Shown here: positions 51,373 to 59,919 of the stretch, piece by piece
How positions within the stretch are numbered: position 1 is the first letter of the stretch
Layout of the letters: each line of letters starts with the position of its first letter
From: Epilithonimonas caeni DSM 17710
Lineage (GTDB): Bacteria > Bacteroidota > Bacteroidia > Flavobacteriales > Weeksellaceae
Reading direction: 5' to 3'
Length of the DNA stretch: 64,000 nucleotides
Assembly (NCBI RefSeq): GCF_000426465.1
Contig: NZ_AUFK01000002.1
Coordinates: 1-64,000 of the forward strand
Position numbers and translations under genes: made by a program
Notes under the pieces: generated by a model
Seen by the model: only the letters and a program-made list of their open reading frames with translations
Database searches by the model: none
What the model was told of the DNA's origin: nothing

Positions 51373-51403
51373 CAGGTGCTCTAACCAACTGAGCTATAGG
51401 ACC
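51330..51403 (-). tRNA. tRNA-Met (CAT anticodon)
   Basis: The 74-nt cloverleaf has acceptor GGTCCTA/TGGGACC, D arm GCTC/GAGC, anticodon arm CCTGA-CTCATAA-TCAGG with anticodon CAT, variable loop TGGTC and T arm CCTGG-TTCGAGC-CCAGG. No CCA is encoded. CAT can also mean an isoleucine tRNA whose C34 is changed to lysidine, which sequence alone does not settle. The phage core supplies the 3' half. Confidence 0.93.
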
Positions 51404-51465
51404 TCAAAATTTGGTTAAATTTTGTGTGTGCAAAAATAACAAAATTTATCTATCTACAAAACTTT

Positions 51466-51864
51466 TCAAGGTTTTTCTTGGCACAATTCTACCAATACCC
51501 CATTGGTCGATTTAGGATGGAGGAAGACAACTAATTTATTATCAGCACCTTCTTTCGGTTCTTCAGAGATGAAAGCAAAGCCTTCCTTTTTTAATCTTTC
51601 GATCTCATTTTGTATGTTTTCGACCCCGAATGCAATATGATGGATTCCTTCTCCCTTTTTATCGAGGAATTTACCGATCGGGCTTTCTGGTTTTGCGGCT
51701 TCCAAAAGTTCGATTTTGCTTTCCCCTATTTTGTAAAAAGAAGTTGTTACACCCTCTCTTTCAACAGATTCTCTTTTGTAGTTTGATCTTCCTAAAAGTC
51801 GGGCAAACAGATCGTCGGAATTTTCCAGGGAATTTACCGCAATTCCTATGTGTTCGATTTTCAT
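51466..51864 (-). CDS. mce: Methylmalonyl-CoA epimerase
   Basis: The 132-residue protein is a glyoxalase-fold epimerase: MKIEHIGIAV with metal ligand H5, GEGIHHIAFGVEN with the second ligand, and VLVELCQ with the Glu. It converts (S)- to (R)-methylmalonyl-CoA in the propionate and succinate route. It is transcribed in the same direction as the tRNA just downstream and marks resident chromosome on this side of the prophage. Confidence 0.92.
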   Translation of the reverse strand: MKIEHIGIAVNSLENSDDLFARLLGRSNYKRESVEREGVTTSFYKIGESKIELLEAAKPESPIGKFLDKKGEGIHHIAFGVENIQNEIERLKKEGFAFISEEPKEGADNKLVVFLHPKSTNGVLVELCQEKP

Positions 51865-52046
51865 TTTGAATTATTGATTTTATAAATACTTTGCCAAAGT
51901 TATTATTTATTGATGTTACTTCCCAATATTCCTCCGATGGGATTGATTGTACAGAAGCGATAAGACATTGGATATTTAACATAAAAATAACTTTTATTAA
52001 GTAAATTTTAATTTTTTGTGGCCTAGTTATTGTTTATGGATGAAGC

Positions 52047-52096
52047 GATTCTCATGTTTAATTTGAGTTTTCATGGTTATTAGTTTTTACCCAGCT
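52047..52096 (+). repeat. 50-nt element shared with the prophage, copy B
   Basis: Matches 23120-23169 at 46 of 50 positions and, like that copy, runs into an intrinsic terminator. It lies outside the prophage, about 700 bp beyond attR. The inner 10-codon frame reads MFNLSFHGY here. Confidence 0.85.
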
Positions 52097-52112
52097 TCGG
52101 CTGGGTTTTTTT
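52090..52112 (+). terminator. Rho-independent terminator after 50-nt element
   Basis: CCCAGC-TTCG-GCTGGG with seven T. The stem sequence differs from the prophage copy but the placement is the same. Confidence 0.85.
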
Positions 52113-52455
52113 ATTGGAATAAGCGTAGATCATGCTGGTTTATTGAAAGGTCTGGTGGAGGGTGGTGATTGTCCCGGCATATAGGTGGGCTCGCAGGTTT
52201 CAGAAGCCTGTTCTGGAAAGGTCAAAAAATACAGTAGCATAATTGCACGTGCCAACCAAAGGATGCCTTCATGTATTCGATTTGCTTAACGATATGGAAA
52301 AAAACTTGAAATAACAGTCGCAGAGTATGATTGGTACGAACAGTAAACCACATCGGAAAAACAATTCCAGATATTTATTTTGAAAAATATATTTTAATTG
52401 TTCTGATATGATTTTGTTGAAATAGGAAATGTTCGTGACAACCATTTAAAATAAA

Positions 52456-52488
52456 AGATCCTCTGATAACGATAGTTTCAGAGGATCT
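52456..52488 (-). terminator. Terminator of the jet operon
   Basis: AGATCCTCTGA and TCAGAGGATCT form a perfect 11-bp stem; on the - strand it is followed by TTTATTTT. It lies about 140 bp past the jetD stop. Confidence 0.8.
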
Positions 52489-52626
52489 GATGTACCCCTT
52501 CCCGAATTATCATTGAACCAGTTTTGCTTAGACATGACAGCGATTTTGGAAGCTGTAGCAAGCTGTAATAACAGTTAATTTAGTATAGCGAATTAATATA
52601 AAACATCCGGTTATTAAGTTAAATCA

Positions 52627-53826
52627 TTAATCCCTTTTTTCTGAAACTGATGAGTATCCGCTATTATATAATCCCATCTTTAAACACCCATCCACATACA
52701 CCTGCGGAATTTTCTCCTGTTCCAGCCTGTTTTTTTCCAAAGTCTTTAAATATTGGAAAAGATCATTTTCCTCTTTGGTCAGGAGGTTTAAATTATTGGA
52801 TTGATTTCTGGCGCCGCTTACGGCGTAGTTTTGGAAAGTTTCAAAAGTCGTCCGGTCCATCATGACACTTTGGGCATGCGGATGGTACGACCGTAGCTGA
52901 TGCAGAATCTGAAAGCCATGTTCATCGATATCGCCCCAATATCTGATCTTTTTGCCCGACAGCCAGGGAGCATTTTTTAGATAGGAAATATTAAAACCTC
53001 CTCCGCTCCAGATAGCGACAGTGGATCCTAATAGTGGTAAGGTTAAAAAATTCATTTTATTCTCTGCTATCAGAACGTTTCCTGCATGCAGTTCAAGGGT
53101 TTCGAAATCGGATAGTGGAATGCTGATGTCCCTGAACTTGAAATCCGGATGCGGGTTTTCATCCAGAAAGCGGAGCCTGATCAACGGTTCATCGTACCGC
53201 AAAAAGAATCGCTCGGCAAAACGTTTTTGTTGAGCTGAACGCACATGATCCTGAATTAGGAAATCGAGTAAGGATTGAATCAGCGCATTATTTTCTTCAA
53301 TAAATTTGGTGTGAATCTCAATAGGTAGTTGCCGCAGGTAAAGGTTGGGCCGGGGTGTCTCCATGAAAAATTGGCAAACCTTCAGCACATCTTTCCAGTT
53401 GATTTCTCCTTTTGTTAACCATAAGCAATTGTTTAAGGTCCAGTCTTTCAATTCCGGAATAGTATTGATAATGGTTTTATAATTGTCTATAAAAAGACGC
53501 CATTCCTTTGTACAGCCAATAAAATAAATATAATCATCAATCGTTTCGAAAACCAGGGTATCCGGCAAATCATGACTGCCCGTCCGCCTGAAATTCCGAC
53601 CGGCAGTCTGCACGAGATAGCCTTTACCGGTTTGGTTTTTAGAAAAGCGGTATAACTCTTCTATTTCCTTTTGCAGGATTTCAAATCGCTCTGTAATTTG
53701 ACCCGATTTTACTTTTCCGATGCGGTCTATTATTTTCGGGAAAAAGGGTTCTCCATGGATATGGCTTTGCAGTAAAGGCTTCCACCATTTCAATGCCTGT
53801 TTTTTTATTTCTGCCGGACTAATCAT
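52627..53826 (-). CDS. jetD: Wadjet JetD, DUF3322/DUF2220 topoisomerase-like nuclease
   Basis: The 399-residue protein has the N-terminal DUF3322 region and a C-terminal Toprim-like DUF2220 domain with AENKMNF near 254-260 (catalytic Glu) and WGDIDEHGF near 295-303 (D-x-D metal site). JetD is the nuclease of Wadjet: after the SMC part reels in a small circular DNA it cuts it. It overlaps jetC by 4 bp (ATGA), in the standard jetA-B-C-D order. All key residues are in place. Confidence 0.92.
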   Translation of the reverse strand: MISPAEIKKQALKWWKPLLQSHIHGEPFFPKIIDRIGKVKSGQITERFEILQKEIEELYRFSKNQTGKGYLVQTAGRNFRRTGSHDLPDTLVFETIDDYIYFIGCTKEWRLFIDNYKTIINTIPELKDWTLNNCLWLTKGEINWKDVLKVCQFFMETPRPNLYLRQLPIEIHTKFIEENNALIQSLLDFLIQDHVRSAQQKRFAERFFLRYDEPLIRLRFLDENPHPDFKFRDISIPLSDFETLELHAGNVLIAENKMNFLTLPLLGSTVAIWSGGGFNISYLKNAPWLSGKKIRYWGDIDEHGFQILHQLRSYHPHAQSVMMDRTTFETFQNYAVSGARNQSNNLNLLTKEENDLFQYLKTLEKNRLEQEKIPQVYVDGCLKMGLYNSGYSSVSEKRD

Positions 53827-56800
53827 ATTTCAGGAGTATTAGGGAAAATTCCGTTATGTTTATCGCGTTCGCTCTCATATTCTTCTTTGGTGAAATTACT
53901 CACCTGCGAATTGTTGCCTTCCCGGTTGCTCACAAAGTGAAAGGAGTTGACATGACCTTCTATTACATGGATTTTCTGCAGCGGTGTTACAATCAGCAGT
54001 TGGAGATTAAGCTTTTTAAACAACTCCAGTCCGTAACGGGTACTTTCGTCGCTGCCTCTTCCAAAGGCTTCATCAATCACCACGAAACGGAAACTTTTAC
54101 TCTTGCGCTCTCCGAACTGCAAGCCAAACTGGTAGGCCAAAGCACTGGCCAGAATGGTGTAGGCTAGTTTTTCCTTTTGTCCGCCGCTTTTTCCGCCTGA
54201 ACCTTCATAAAATTCTTTTTCCGTACCATCGGAGCGGTAACGTTCGCTGGCGTTGAATTCAAACCACTGGCGTACATCGGTAACGGTTGAAGTCCAGTCG
54301 CGGTCTGCGTTTTCCATACTGGCAAAACGGTCTAAAATCCTTTTCACCTGTTCGTATTTTTCTTCCGTGTATAGATCATTATGGCTGCTGAAGGAATGGA
54401 TATAACATTTTTTCAACTCTTCCCTGAAAAGCCGTACTTCTTTATTTGGAGTAGCATCCATTAAAATGGTGATATAGGTATCCTGAACGGCATTATACAC
54501 AATCTCCGAAAGATGTTCGTTTATGGTCCTGATTTTCTGTTTGATGTCTTTTTCGTGTTTCTGCAGCTGGCTGTCGAAGACGGCAATGCTGTTGATCAGG
54601 TTTTTGTTCAGCTCTTCCTTAAAGCGTTCTTCGTGCCGTTTCAGATCTTCAGACTCCAGTTGTCTGAATTTTATGATGTATTCGGCACGGGCATCGATGC
54701 TATCGGTAACTTCGCTGTATTCAGCCCGGGAATGTTCCTTGATTTCCCGCATCTTTTTTTCAATATTTGTTCGATGCCCCGCCTGTCGTCCGCGAAGTCT
54801 TTTCAATTCGCCGCTCTCTCCCTGAAATTGTTTGCGGAATTCTTCCTGCCTGTTCTCTATGCCCCTGAGGTTGATTTTCACTCCACTGAGTTTTTCATCG
54901 ATCAGTGGATACCATTTTTCTTTCAGGTGAGGCGATAATTGTTCTTTTTGCTGTATGGCCTGGTGTTGCTGATCCCGATAGTTTTGAATATTCGTTTTAA
55001 ATCCTCCGATATCTTCTGTAAACTGATTGCGCCTATCCCTTCCTTCCATAATCTGCTGGTCTACCTCACTTTTGTTGCGTTCCAGCTGGGCAAGCTTATC
55101 ATCTTTATTCAATAATTGATCACGTTCCTGTTCCAATTCGTAGATTTTAGCAACATGATATTGCCAGTTGATGCGGGAAAAGTCTTTCACATAAAGCAAA
55201 AGCCCCAGCAATTGCTTCTGTTCACTGTTCTTTTTCTCTTTTTCTTCAAAATCCTTTAGTCTGGATTCGAGTTCACGGATGGTTAGTTCCAGCTTATCGA
55301 CCGAATTTTCCAATACTTTTATTTTTTCAGCATTGCTCCAGCCCAATACATAATTACGCCGGTCGTCAATCCGTTTGCGGTCATCTTTGGTATGCCGGAT
55401 GCGGCCGCTCTTAATCAGCCCTTGCCGGGTGATCCCGAAAGGAACATGTTGTAAACCATCAACATCGGTACAAATATAATCGCCGAAGCTGCGTTGCAGG
55501 TAACTTTCCAGCCAATCGTAAAAAGGTGTCTCAGGTTTAATGTCTATTTTATATGCGATGCTGTCTTCATCCAATTCTTTAAGGATTCGAGCATTGCCAT
55601 TCCAATCTGCTTCCAAATAGGTCAGCTTGATGCCCCTTCCATCCGCACCCTTCAATGGATTGCTGTTAACGTAATGGCTGACACTCCGGTAATGCTTTCC
55701 GGGAACCAGTAAGCTGATGCCTGCATCACGGAGCAGTTTTTCAATCGCGCCTTCCCATTCGGTTTCCTGTTCATTCACTTTCAGCAATTCTCCTGCAAAG
55801 GGTAAATCTTCTTCATCAATCCGCAGATCGGCACAGAGTTGTGAGCGAAAGGCTACCAGCCAGGCCGGAATCTGGGTTTTACGTTCTTTGAGTGATTGCA
55901 GTTCTTTTCGTTCCATCTGAAATTCCGCTTCCTGCTTGCGCAGCTCAGTCACCTGGTTGTCCCGCTGTTCCCGCAGCTCTTCTTCCAGACGGCCGCATTT
56001 TTCCATTGATTCATTGGCACGCCTGATGTTGTTCTGAAAATCACTTTCCTGTTTTATGCTTGATAACCCAGTTTGTAAAGCGAGATATTCATATTGATCG
56101 AAATCCCTTTGCTTAATTTCTTTGTCTTGCTCATGTCGCTTCACTTCTCCGGCAATCTGTTCGATCCGTGTTCCGCCGTTGCTCGCAATGTCCTGTATAA
56201 TGGTTTGCCGGCGTTGTTCCCAGGCTTCTATTTCATGGGTAATGGTGCGCAGCTGTTGTGTGGTCTTTTCCAGTTCCTGATGCGATTCTGTGATGGCCTG
56301 TTCCAGCAGTTCCCATTTCTTTTCGGCAAACCAGACCGGCATCACCTCCAGCATGGCTTCGATGTCCTCAATTTCACGGGTAACCTTTTCATAGGTTTCG
56401 CTAGCTTCTGCTAAGGGCTTCAGGATCTGGTATTGTTCCCGGGTATGCACCACCGCGGCGTGGGCTTTATTGAGGTCATCAAAACGTTTCAGTAAGGCCT
56501 CGATCTGTTCCTTTACATCGGTTTTTTCCAGCATCTGTTCACGGACAAAATCAGTCAGGCTGCTGACGGACTTCATGGAAACGGTCTGATAAAACAAGTC
56601 GATCGCTTTATCACTATTCATGCCGAAAAGCCTGCGGAACTGTTCGCTGTATTGCGAGAAATTATCATTAAATAATTGGATGCCGGGTATGTTGCGCAGG
56701 TTCTTCCGCAACTCATTGATATCGCTGAAATGCTGGAAATGGTCTTTAATGGTTAAAGGGATTGTTCCGATGATGAGCAGTTTTTCTACTTTTCCCTCTT

Positions 56801-57227
56801 TGCCGATCCAGAAAAACTGGGCCAGGCAAATGTGTTCGTTATAGCCCTGGTTATAAAAATTTCCGATAATTATGGTATAGGTATGATCATCCGGGCGGAG
56901 GTAGACCTTCTTGGCGGTTTTGGTGATTTCTTCCTTCTCTTTTTTAAATTCTCCTCTCACGTAACTCAGCAGGTTGCGCTCTTTACCTTCGGCACCGGCA
57001 GCTTTATTAAAGATGATTTTATGATGAGGCACGAGCAGGCAAGTCAGGGCATCCACCAGCGTAGATTTCCCTGAACCGATATCGCCTGTCAGCAGGGCAT
57101 TTTGTCCGTTGGGCTGAATCTGCCAGCGCACCTGGTTAAAAGTCCCCCAGTTGAGCACTTCCAGGTATTGAAGCCGGTAACCGGCCAGGTTGAAGTCTTC
57201 CGGATGGGTATCAAATAGTTCTTCCAT
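53823..57227 (-). CDS. jetC: Wadjet JetC, SMC-like ATPase
   Basis: The 1134-residue protein is MukB/SbcC-like: Walker A TGDIGSGKST (47-56), very long coiled-coil arms, signature SGGQKEKLAYTI near 1010 and Walker B FVVIDEAFG near 1050. It is the loop-extruding motor that tests the size and closure of circular DNA. It lies 8 bp after jetB. No frameshift or missing motif was seen. Confidence 0.93.
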   Translation of the reverse strand: MEELFDTHPEDFNLAGYRLQYLEVLNWGTFNQVRWQIQPNGQNALLTGDIGSGKSTLVDALTCLLVPHHKIIFNKAAGAEGKERNLLSYVRGEFKKEKEEITKTAKKVYLRPDDHTYTIIIGNFYNQGYNEHICLAQFFWIGKEGKVEKLLIIGTIPLTIKDHFQHFSDINELRKNLRNIPGIQLFNDNFSQYSEQFRRLFGMNSDKAIDLFYQTVSMKSVSSLTDFVREQMLEKTDVKEQIEALLKRFDDLNKAHAAVVHTREQYQILKPLAEASETYEKVTREIEDIEAMLEVMPVWFAEKKWELLEQAITESHQELEKTTQQLRTITHEIEAWEQRRQTIIQDIASNGGTRIEQIAGEVKRHEQDKEIKQRDFDQYEYLALQTGLSSIKQESDFQNNIRRANESMEKCGRLEEELREQRDNQVTELRKQEAEFQMERKELQSLKERKTQIPAWLVAFRSQLCADLRIDEEDLPFAGELLKVNEQETEWEGAIEKLLRDAGISLLVPGKHYRSVSHYVNSNPLKGADGRGIKLTYLEADWNGNARILKELDEDSIAYKIDIKPETPFYDWLESYLQRSFGDYICTDVDGLQHVPFGITRQGLIKSGRIRHTKDDRKRIDDRRNYVLGWSNAEKIKVLENSVDKLELTIRELESRLKDFEEKEKKNSEQKQLLGLLLYVKDFSRINWQYHVAKIYELEQERDQLLNKDDKLAQLERNKSEVDQQIMEGRDRRNQFTEDIGGFKTNIQNYRDQQHQAIQQKEQLSPHLKEKWYPLIDEKLSGVKINLRGIENRQEEFRKQFQGESGELKRLRGRQAGHRTNIEKKMREIKEHSRAEYSEVTDSIDARAEYIIKFRQLESEDLKRHEERFKEELNKNLINSIAVFDSQLQKHEKDIKQKIRTINEHLSEIVYNAVQDTYITILMDATPNKEVRLFREELKKCYIHSFSSHNDLYTEEKYEQVKRILDRFASMENADRDWTSTVTDVRQWFEFNASERYRSDGTEKEFYEGSGGKSGGQKEKLAYTILASALAYQFGLQFGERKSKSFRFVVIDEAFGRGSDESTRYGLELFKKLNLQLLIVTPLQKIHVIEGHVNSFHFVSNREGNNSQVSNFTKEEYESERDKHNGIFPNTPEI

Positions 57228-57235
57228 AAATAAGT

Positions 57236-57805
57236 TTAGTCTTTCGGTTGGTTTTCATCGGCATGGTTCCGGAACTTTTGCAAGGTTTCATCGATCACAT
57301 CGGCATTCACAAAACCTTTGATGATCCGGTGTATTTCGTAGTTTTTCTCCTGGTCTTCCAGTTTTCTGAGGAATCCGATGTCCAGGACTTTATTAATGGC
57401 AGTGTTGATCTTTTCCTGCTGTTTGGCTTCATCATGAACAGTGGGCAAGAATACTTTTACCCGGTTGATGATTTCCTGTTCGCTGATGATGGAACGCATG
57501 GAGCCGCCCTGTGCATCATGTTCCAGTAAGAACTTTCTCAGGACGATACAGACCAGAGAGGTCATGAAATTGAGCGGCCGCTTATCGGCCATTCTCGGCA
57601 GGGGTTTTTCGTCTTCCTCCCATTCTTTCTGGCGGAGAAAAGCATACCCTTCGCTTTTATCCAGGAAGAGTTCCAGCCCGATCGGGATAAAATATTTCTT
57701 TACATCGGGTTCGTATTGCAGCAGATTTTCCCAGGTTTCTTTCTGGTGGCTGTACACAATTCCTTTCAATAAGGCAATGAGGCTGGTGGAGTAGCGGTAT
57801 TCCAT
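57236..57805 (-). CDS. jetB: Wadjet JetB, DUF4194 kite-like subunit
   Basis: The 189-residue protein has the winged-helix pattern of DUF4194 (LNFMTSLVCIVLRKFLLEHD and FLRKLEDQEKNYEIHRIIKG). It corresponds to MukE in the MukBEF-like complex and bridges JetA and JetC. Two bases separate it from jetA. Confidence 0.9.
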   Translation of the reverse strand: MEYRYSTSLIALLKGIVYSHQKETWENLLQYEPDVKKYFIPIGLELFLDKSEGYAFLRQKEWEEDEKPLPRMADKRPLNFMTSLVCIVLRKFLLEHDAQGGSMRSIISEQEIINRVKVFLPTVHDEAKQQEKINTAINKVLDIGFLRKLEDQEKNYEIHRIIKGFVNADVIDETLQKFRNHADENQPKD

Positions 57806-57807
57806 AT

Positions 57808-59232
57808 TTATCTGTTAAAGATGATGAGCGGGGTTTGCATGCGATAGGTTTTTCCGGTGCTGAGGTTTTCGATGATGTGGTATTCGGGCTGATCGCGGTT
57901 GACGAAATGTTTGCCTTCGTTGGTGGCGATCTGCATGTAGCCCAATATTTCAGCAACGCCTTTGGTGGGCCTGTAATGATGGAGCAGCTCGGAAAGCGCA
58001 ACCTGTGAGCGGTTTTTTAAGAGCGTTTTTACATGGCTTCTCAAGATTTCCACATCCACATAAAACTGTTCAAACAGCAGGTCGGTATCAGCCGTAGCCA
58101 CGCCGTCTGCAATTTCGGTGGCTGCAAAGGCAACCTTAATTGGTGGATTGAAAAGCGGGCGGTCCATGGTAAAGGAAGGTTTAAAAACCTCATCGATTTC
58201 CATCCATGCGGCTTGCTGATCAAGCGTTTCTTTGTGCTGGAGCAGCAGGCTTTCCATTTCTTCAATGCTTTGGAGGATATGGCGGCTTTCGGAAAGGTTT
58301 TTTTGTTCTACAAATTTCCGGAGCTGTTCAATCAGGCCGTCGTTGCTCCGGTTTACTTTATCTCCGGCATCCACCAGGTTGGTTTTGATGCGGTCTACGG
58401 TCTGTTCTTTTTTGATTTCGGCAATCGCCGGGATGGTATTGATCTTATCCAGCAAATCTTCGAGTTCTTCCTGCATCTGTTCGCTCATCAGAAACTCCCA
58501 GAACGCTTTAAAACTCTTTCCCTGATCGGTATTCCAAAGAAAATCCTGCTGCTGGAAAACATTGTCGAGCAGGTCTGCTTTGGCCAGATGGCTTTTGATA
58601 ATGGTCTGGCGGGTCTGGCTATCGAGTTCCCTGAAATTTTCTTCGACCTGCCTGAAATCGGAGAGTAAACGTTTTGCAGTTTCCTCGGCCAGGAAATAGT
58701 TTTCTTTCAGTTGGGTATCGGAAGGTTGTGCATAATTGCCCTGGCGGATCTGTTCAATTTCCTGATCAATCTTCCGGCGTTCTTCCAGCAACTGCTGGAT
58801 GCGCTCGTAAGGTCCGGAAGTGGTGTTCACAATGCGCTGCAGCAAATCAAAAAACTGGATGAGCCGGCTGTGGGTACCTACAAATTGCTGTTTATTGAGA
58901 TCTTCGAGCCACTTCAAGGCATTTTCCGTTGCCGGGGAAAGTTCATACACAGGTTCGTCTGCCCGTTCATAATAGCGGCGAAGGTAGCCCTGCTCGGCCC
59001 ACTTCTGTAAGTAATCTACCGGTGCTTTCTGGTAATCTTCAATACCCAGCCTTTGGAGGGAAAAAATATAATCGCCCAGAATGCCTTGCAATTCGGTTTG
59101 CAGGTATGAAATCCTGTCTTGCTGTTTGAAAACCAAATGGAAAAAACTCACTAGCAACGGGAAGTGTTCTGCCCGCAGAAGTTGCAGAGTTTTGTCGTTT
59201 TTGTAGAGGGAGAGCGCTTTTTCGTAGTTCAT
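57808..59232 (-). CDS. jetA: Wadjet JetA, DUF3375 kleisin-like subunit
   Basis: The 474-residue protein matches DUF3375 in size, winged-helix start (YEKALSLYKNDKTLQLLRAE), central coiled coil and C-terminal wing (LSELLHHYRPTKGVAEILGY). It acts as the kleisin, closing the JetC ring. It is first in the four-gene operon. The 149 bp before it show no clear TAnnTTTG box on this strand. Confidence 0.92.
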   Translation of the reverse strand: MNYEKALSLYKNDKTLQLLRAEHFPLLVSFFHLVFKQQDRISYLQTELQGILGDYIFSLQRLGIEDYQKAPVDYLQKWAEQGYLRRYYERADEPVYELSPATENALKWLEDLNKQQFVGTHSRLIQFFDLLQRIVNTTSGPYERIQQLLEERRKIDQEIEQIRQGNYAQPSDTQLKENYFLAEETAKRLLSDFRQVEENFRELDSQTRQTIIKSHLAKADLLDNVFQQQDFLWNTDQGKSFKAFWEFLMSEQMQEELEDLLDKINTIPAIAEIKKEQTVDRIKTNLVDAGDKVNRSNDGLIEQLRKFVEQKNLSESRHILQSIEEMESLLLQHKETLDQQAAWMEIDEVFKPSFTMDRPLFNPPIKVAFAATEIADGVATADTDLLFEQFYVDVEILRSHVKTLLKNRSQVALSELLHHYRPTKGVAEILGYMQIATNEGKHFVNRDQPEYHIIENLSTGKTYRMQTPLIIFNR

Positions 59233-59340
59233 GGTTAAGGTTGATTCTAGTTCTATCAGATTCAGTCTTATTATTTATTTTATGCAGCTAATACTTCTTT
59301 CCCCTTATGCCCAACATTCCCATGTCTGCAAAATTTTAAA

Positions 59341-59372
59341 GTAGCCTACCAACAATGTTGCCGATAGGCTAC
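59341..59372 (-). terminator. Terminator of the SymE-like gene
   Basis: GTAGCCTA and TAGGCTAC (59341-59348 with 59365-59372) form an 8-bp stem; the - strand continues TTTAAAATTTT. It insulates the toxin gene from the jet operon. Confidence 0.7.
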
Positions 59373-59381
59373 TGGATTTTA

Positions 59382-59657
59382 TTATTTGTCAATCTCAATG
59401 ACCAACTTACCCTGTAATGTAGTAACGATTACATGTGAATGGCACTCGAAACCGATTTGCTCCAACCATTTTCCTTGTAACATGATTTGCGGAACAATTG
59501 ATCTGTTCCAGGCATAATCCCTACATTTTGGTTGAATTTTTAACCTTCTCATTCCGTTTGGAAGTTTTGGTTTTCTGGGTTCACAAGCTCCGCACCTACA
59601 AGTTTTGTTCGGTTGTAACTCCTGGGTTACTTTTGGTGTTTTTTTCGTGTGTCGCAT
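59382..59657 (-). CDS. SymE-like toxin (type I addiction module family)
   Basis: The 91-residue protein has a basic, Cys-containing N-terminus (CRCGACEPRKPK) and a SymE/AbrB-fold core: RRLKIQPKCRDYAWNRSIVP, then IMLQGKWLEQIGFECHS and a final strand GKLVIEI. SymE in E. coli is an SOS-induced toxin held down by the antisense RNA SymR and encoded among restriction genes. Here too it lies in a defence cluster. An antisense RNA over its 5' end was not identified. Confidence 0.7.
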   Translation of the reverse strand: MRHTKKTPKVTQELQPNKTCRCGACEPRKPKLPNGMRRLKIQPKCRDYAWNRSIVPQIMLQGKWLEQIGFECHSHVIVTTLQGKLVIEIDK

Positions 59658-59919
59658 GGCTGAAAAAAAATAAACGTCCAGGTCGCTGCGACAGATGTCG
59701 GAAACCGAAGATAGGCCGGACTTACACCGGATCGCCGGAGCTATGTTGTTAATAAGAAAATTTGTTGAATTGCAAATGTGTATCGTATCATAAATATAGA
59801 ATTTTACTTTAATTGGTTAGAGACAAATGGCTGATATTTGTATTTTTTTATAGTTAAAAAACCCAGGTCGCTGTTAGTGCCACAACTTTTTAAATGTCCT
59901 GCTTTCATATTCTCTCAAA
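59658..59919. other. Intergenic stretch upstream of the SymE-like gene
   Basis: No gene is supported. CCAGGTCGCTG occurs twice, at 59678-59688 and 59863-59873. The stretch changes from G+C-rich near the toxin to A+T-rich near the AAA ATPase gene. Confidence 0.5.

Larger units (their letters stand above)
51865..52626. other. Gene-free host stretch between mce and jetD
   Basis: About 760 bp without a supportable gene. It holds the second copy of the 50-nt element with its terminator (52047-52112) and a - strand terminator for the jet operon (52456-52488). Around 52160-52290 two + strand frames read like worn protein ends, possibly a remnant of a lost gene, but neither has a start. Confidence 0.6.

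Noticed and set aside
52047-52096. Second prophage attachment site
   Set aside because: The element matches an internal phage region, not the att core, and is not next to an integrase or tRNA.
52160-52290. Gene remnant in the mce-jetD gap
   Set aside because: Two short frames look protein-like but lack starts and recognised domains; not enough for a pseudogene call.
54513-54938. Overlapping + strand frames opposite jetC
   Set aside because: Antisense to coiled-coil codons; no start context or domain.
58033-58668. 211-codon + strand frame opposite jetA
   Set aside because: Shadow of the G+C-richer jetA gene; frames like this recur opposite jetC and sbcC.
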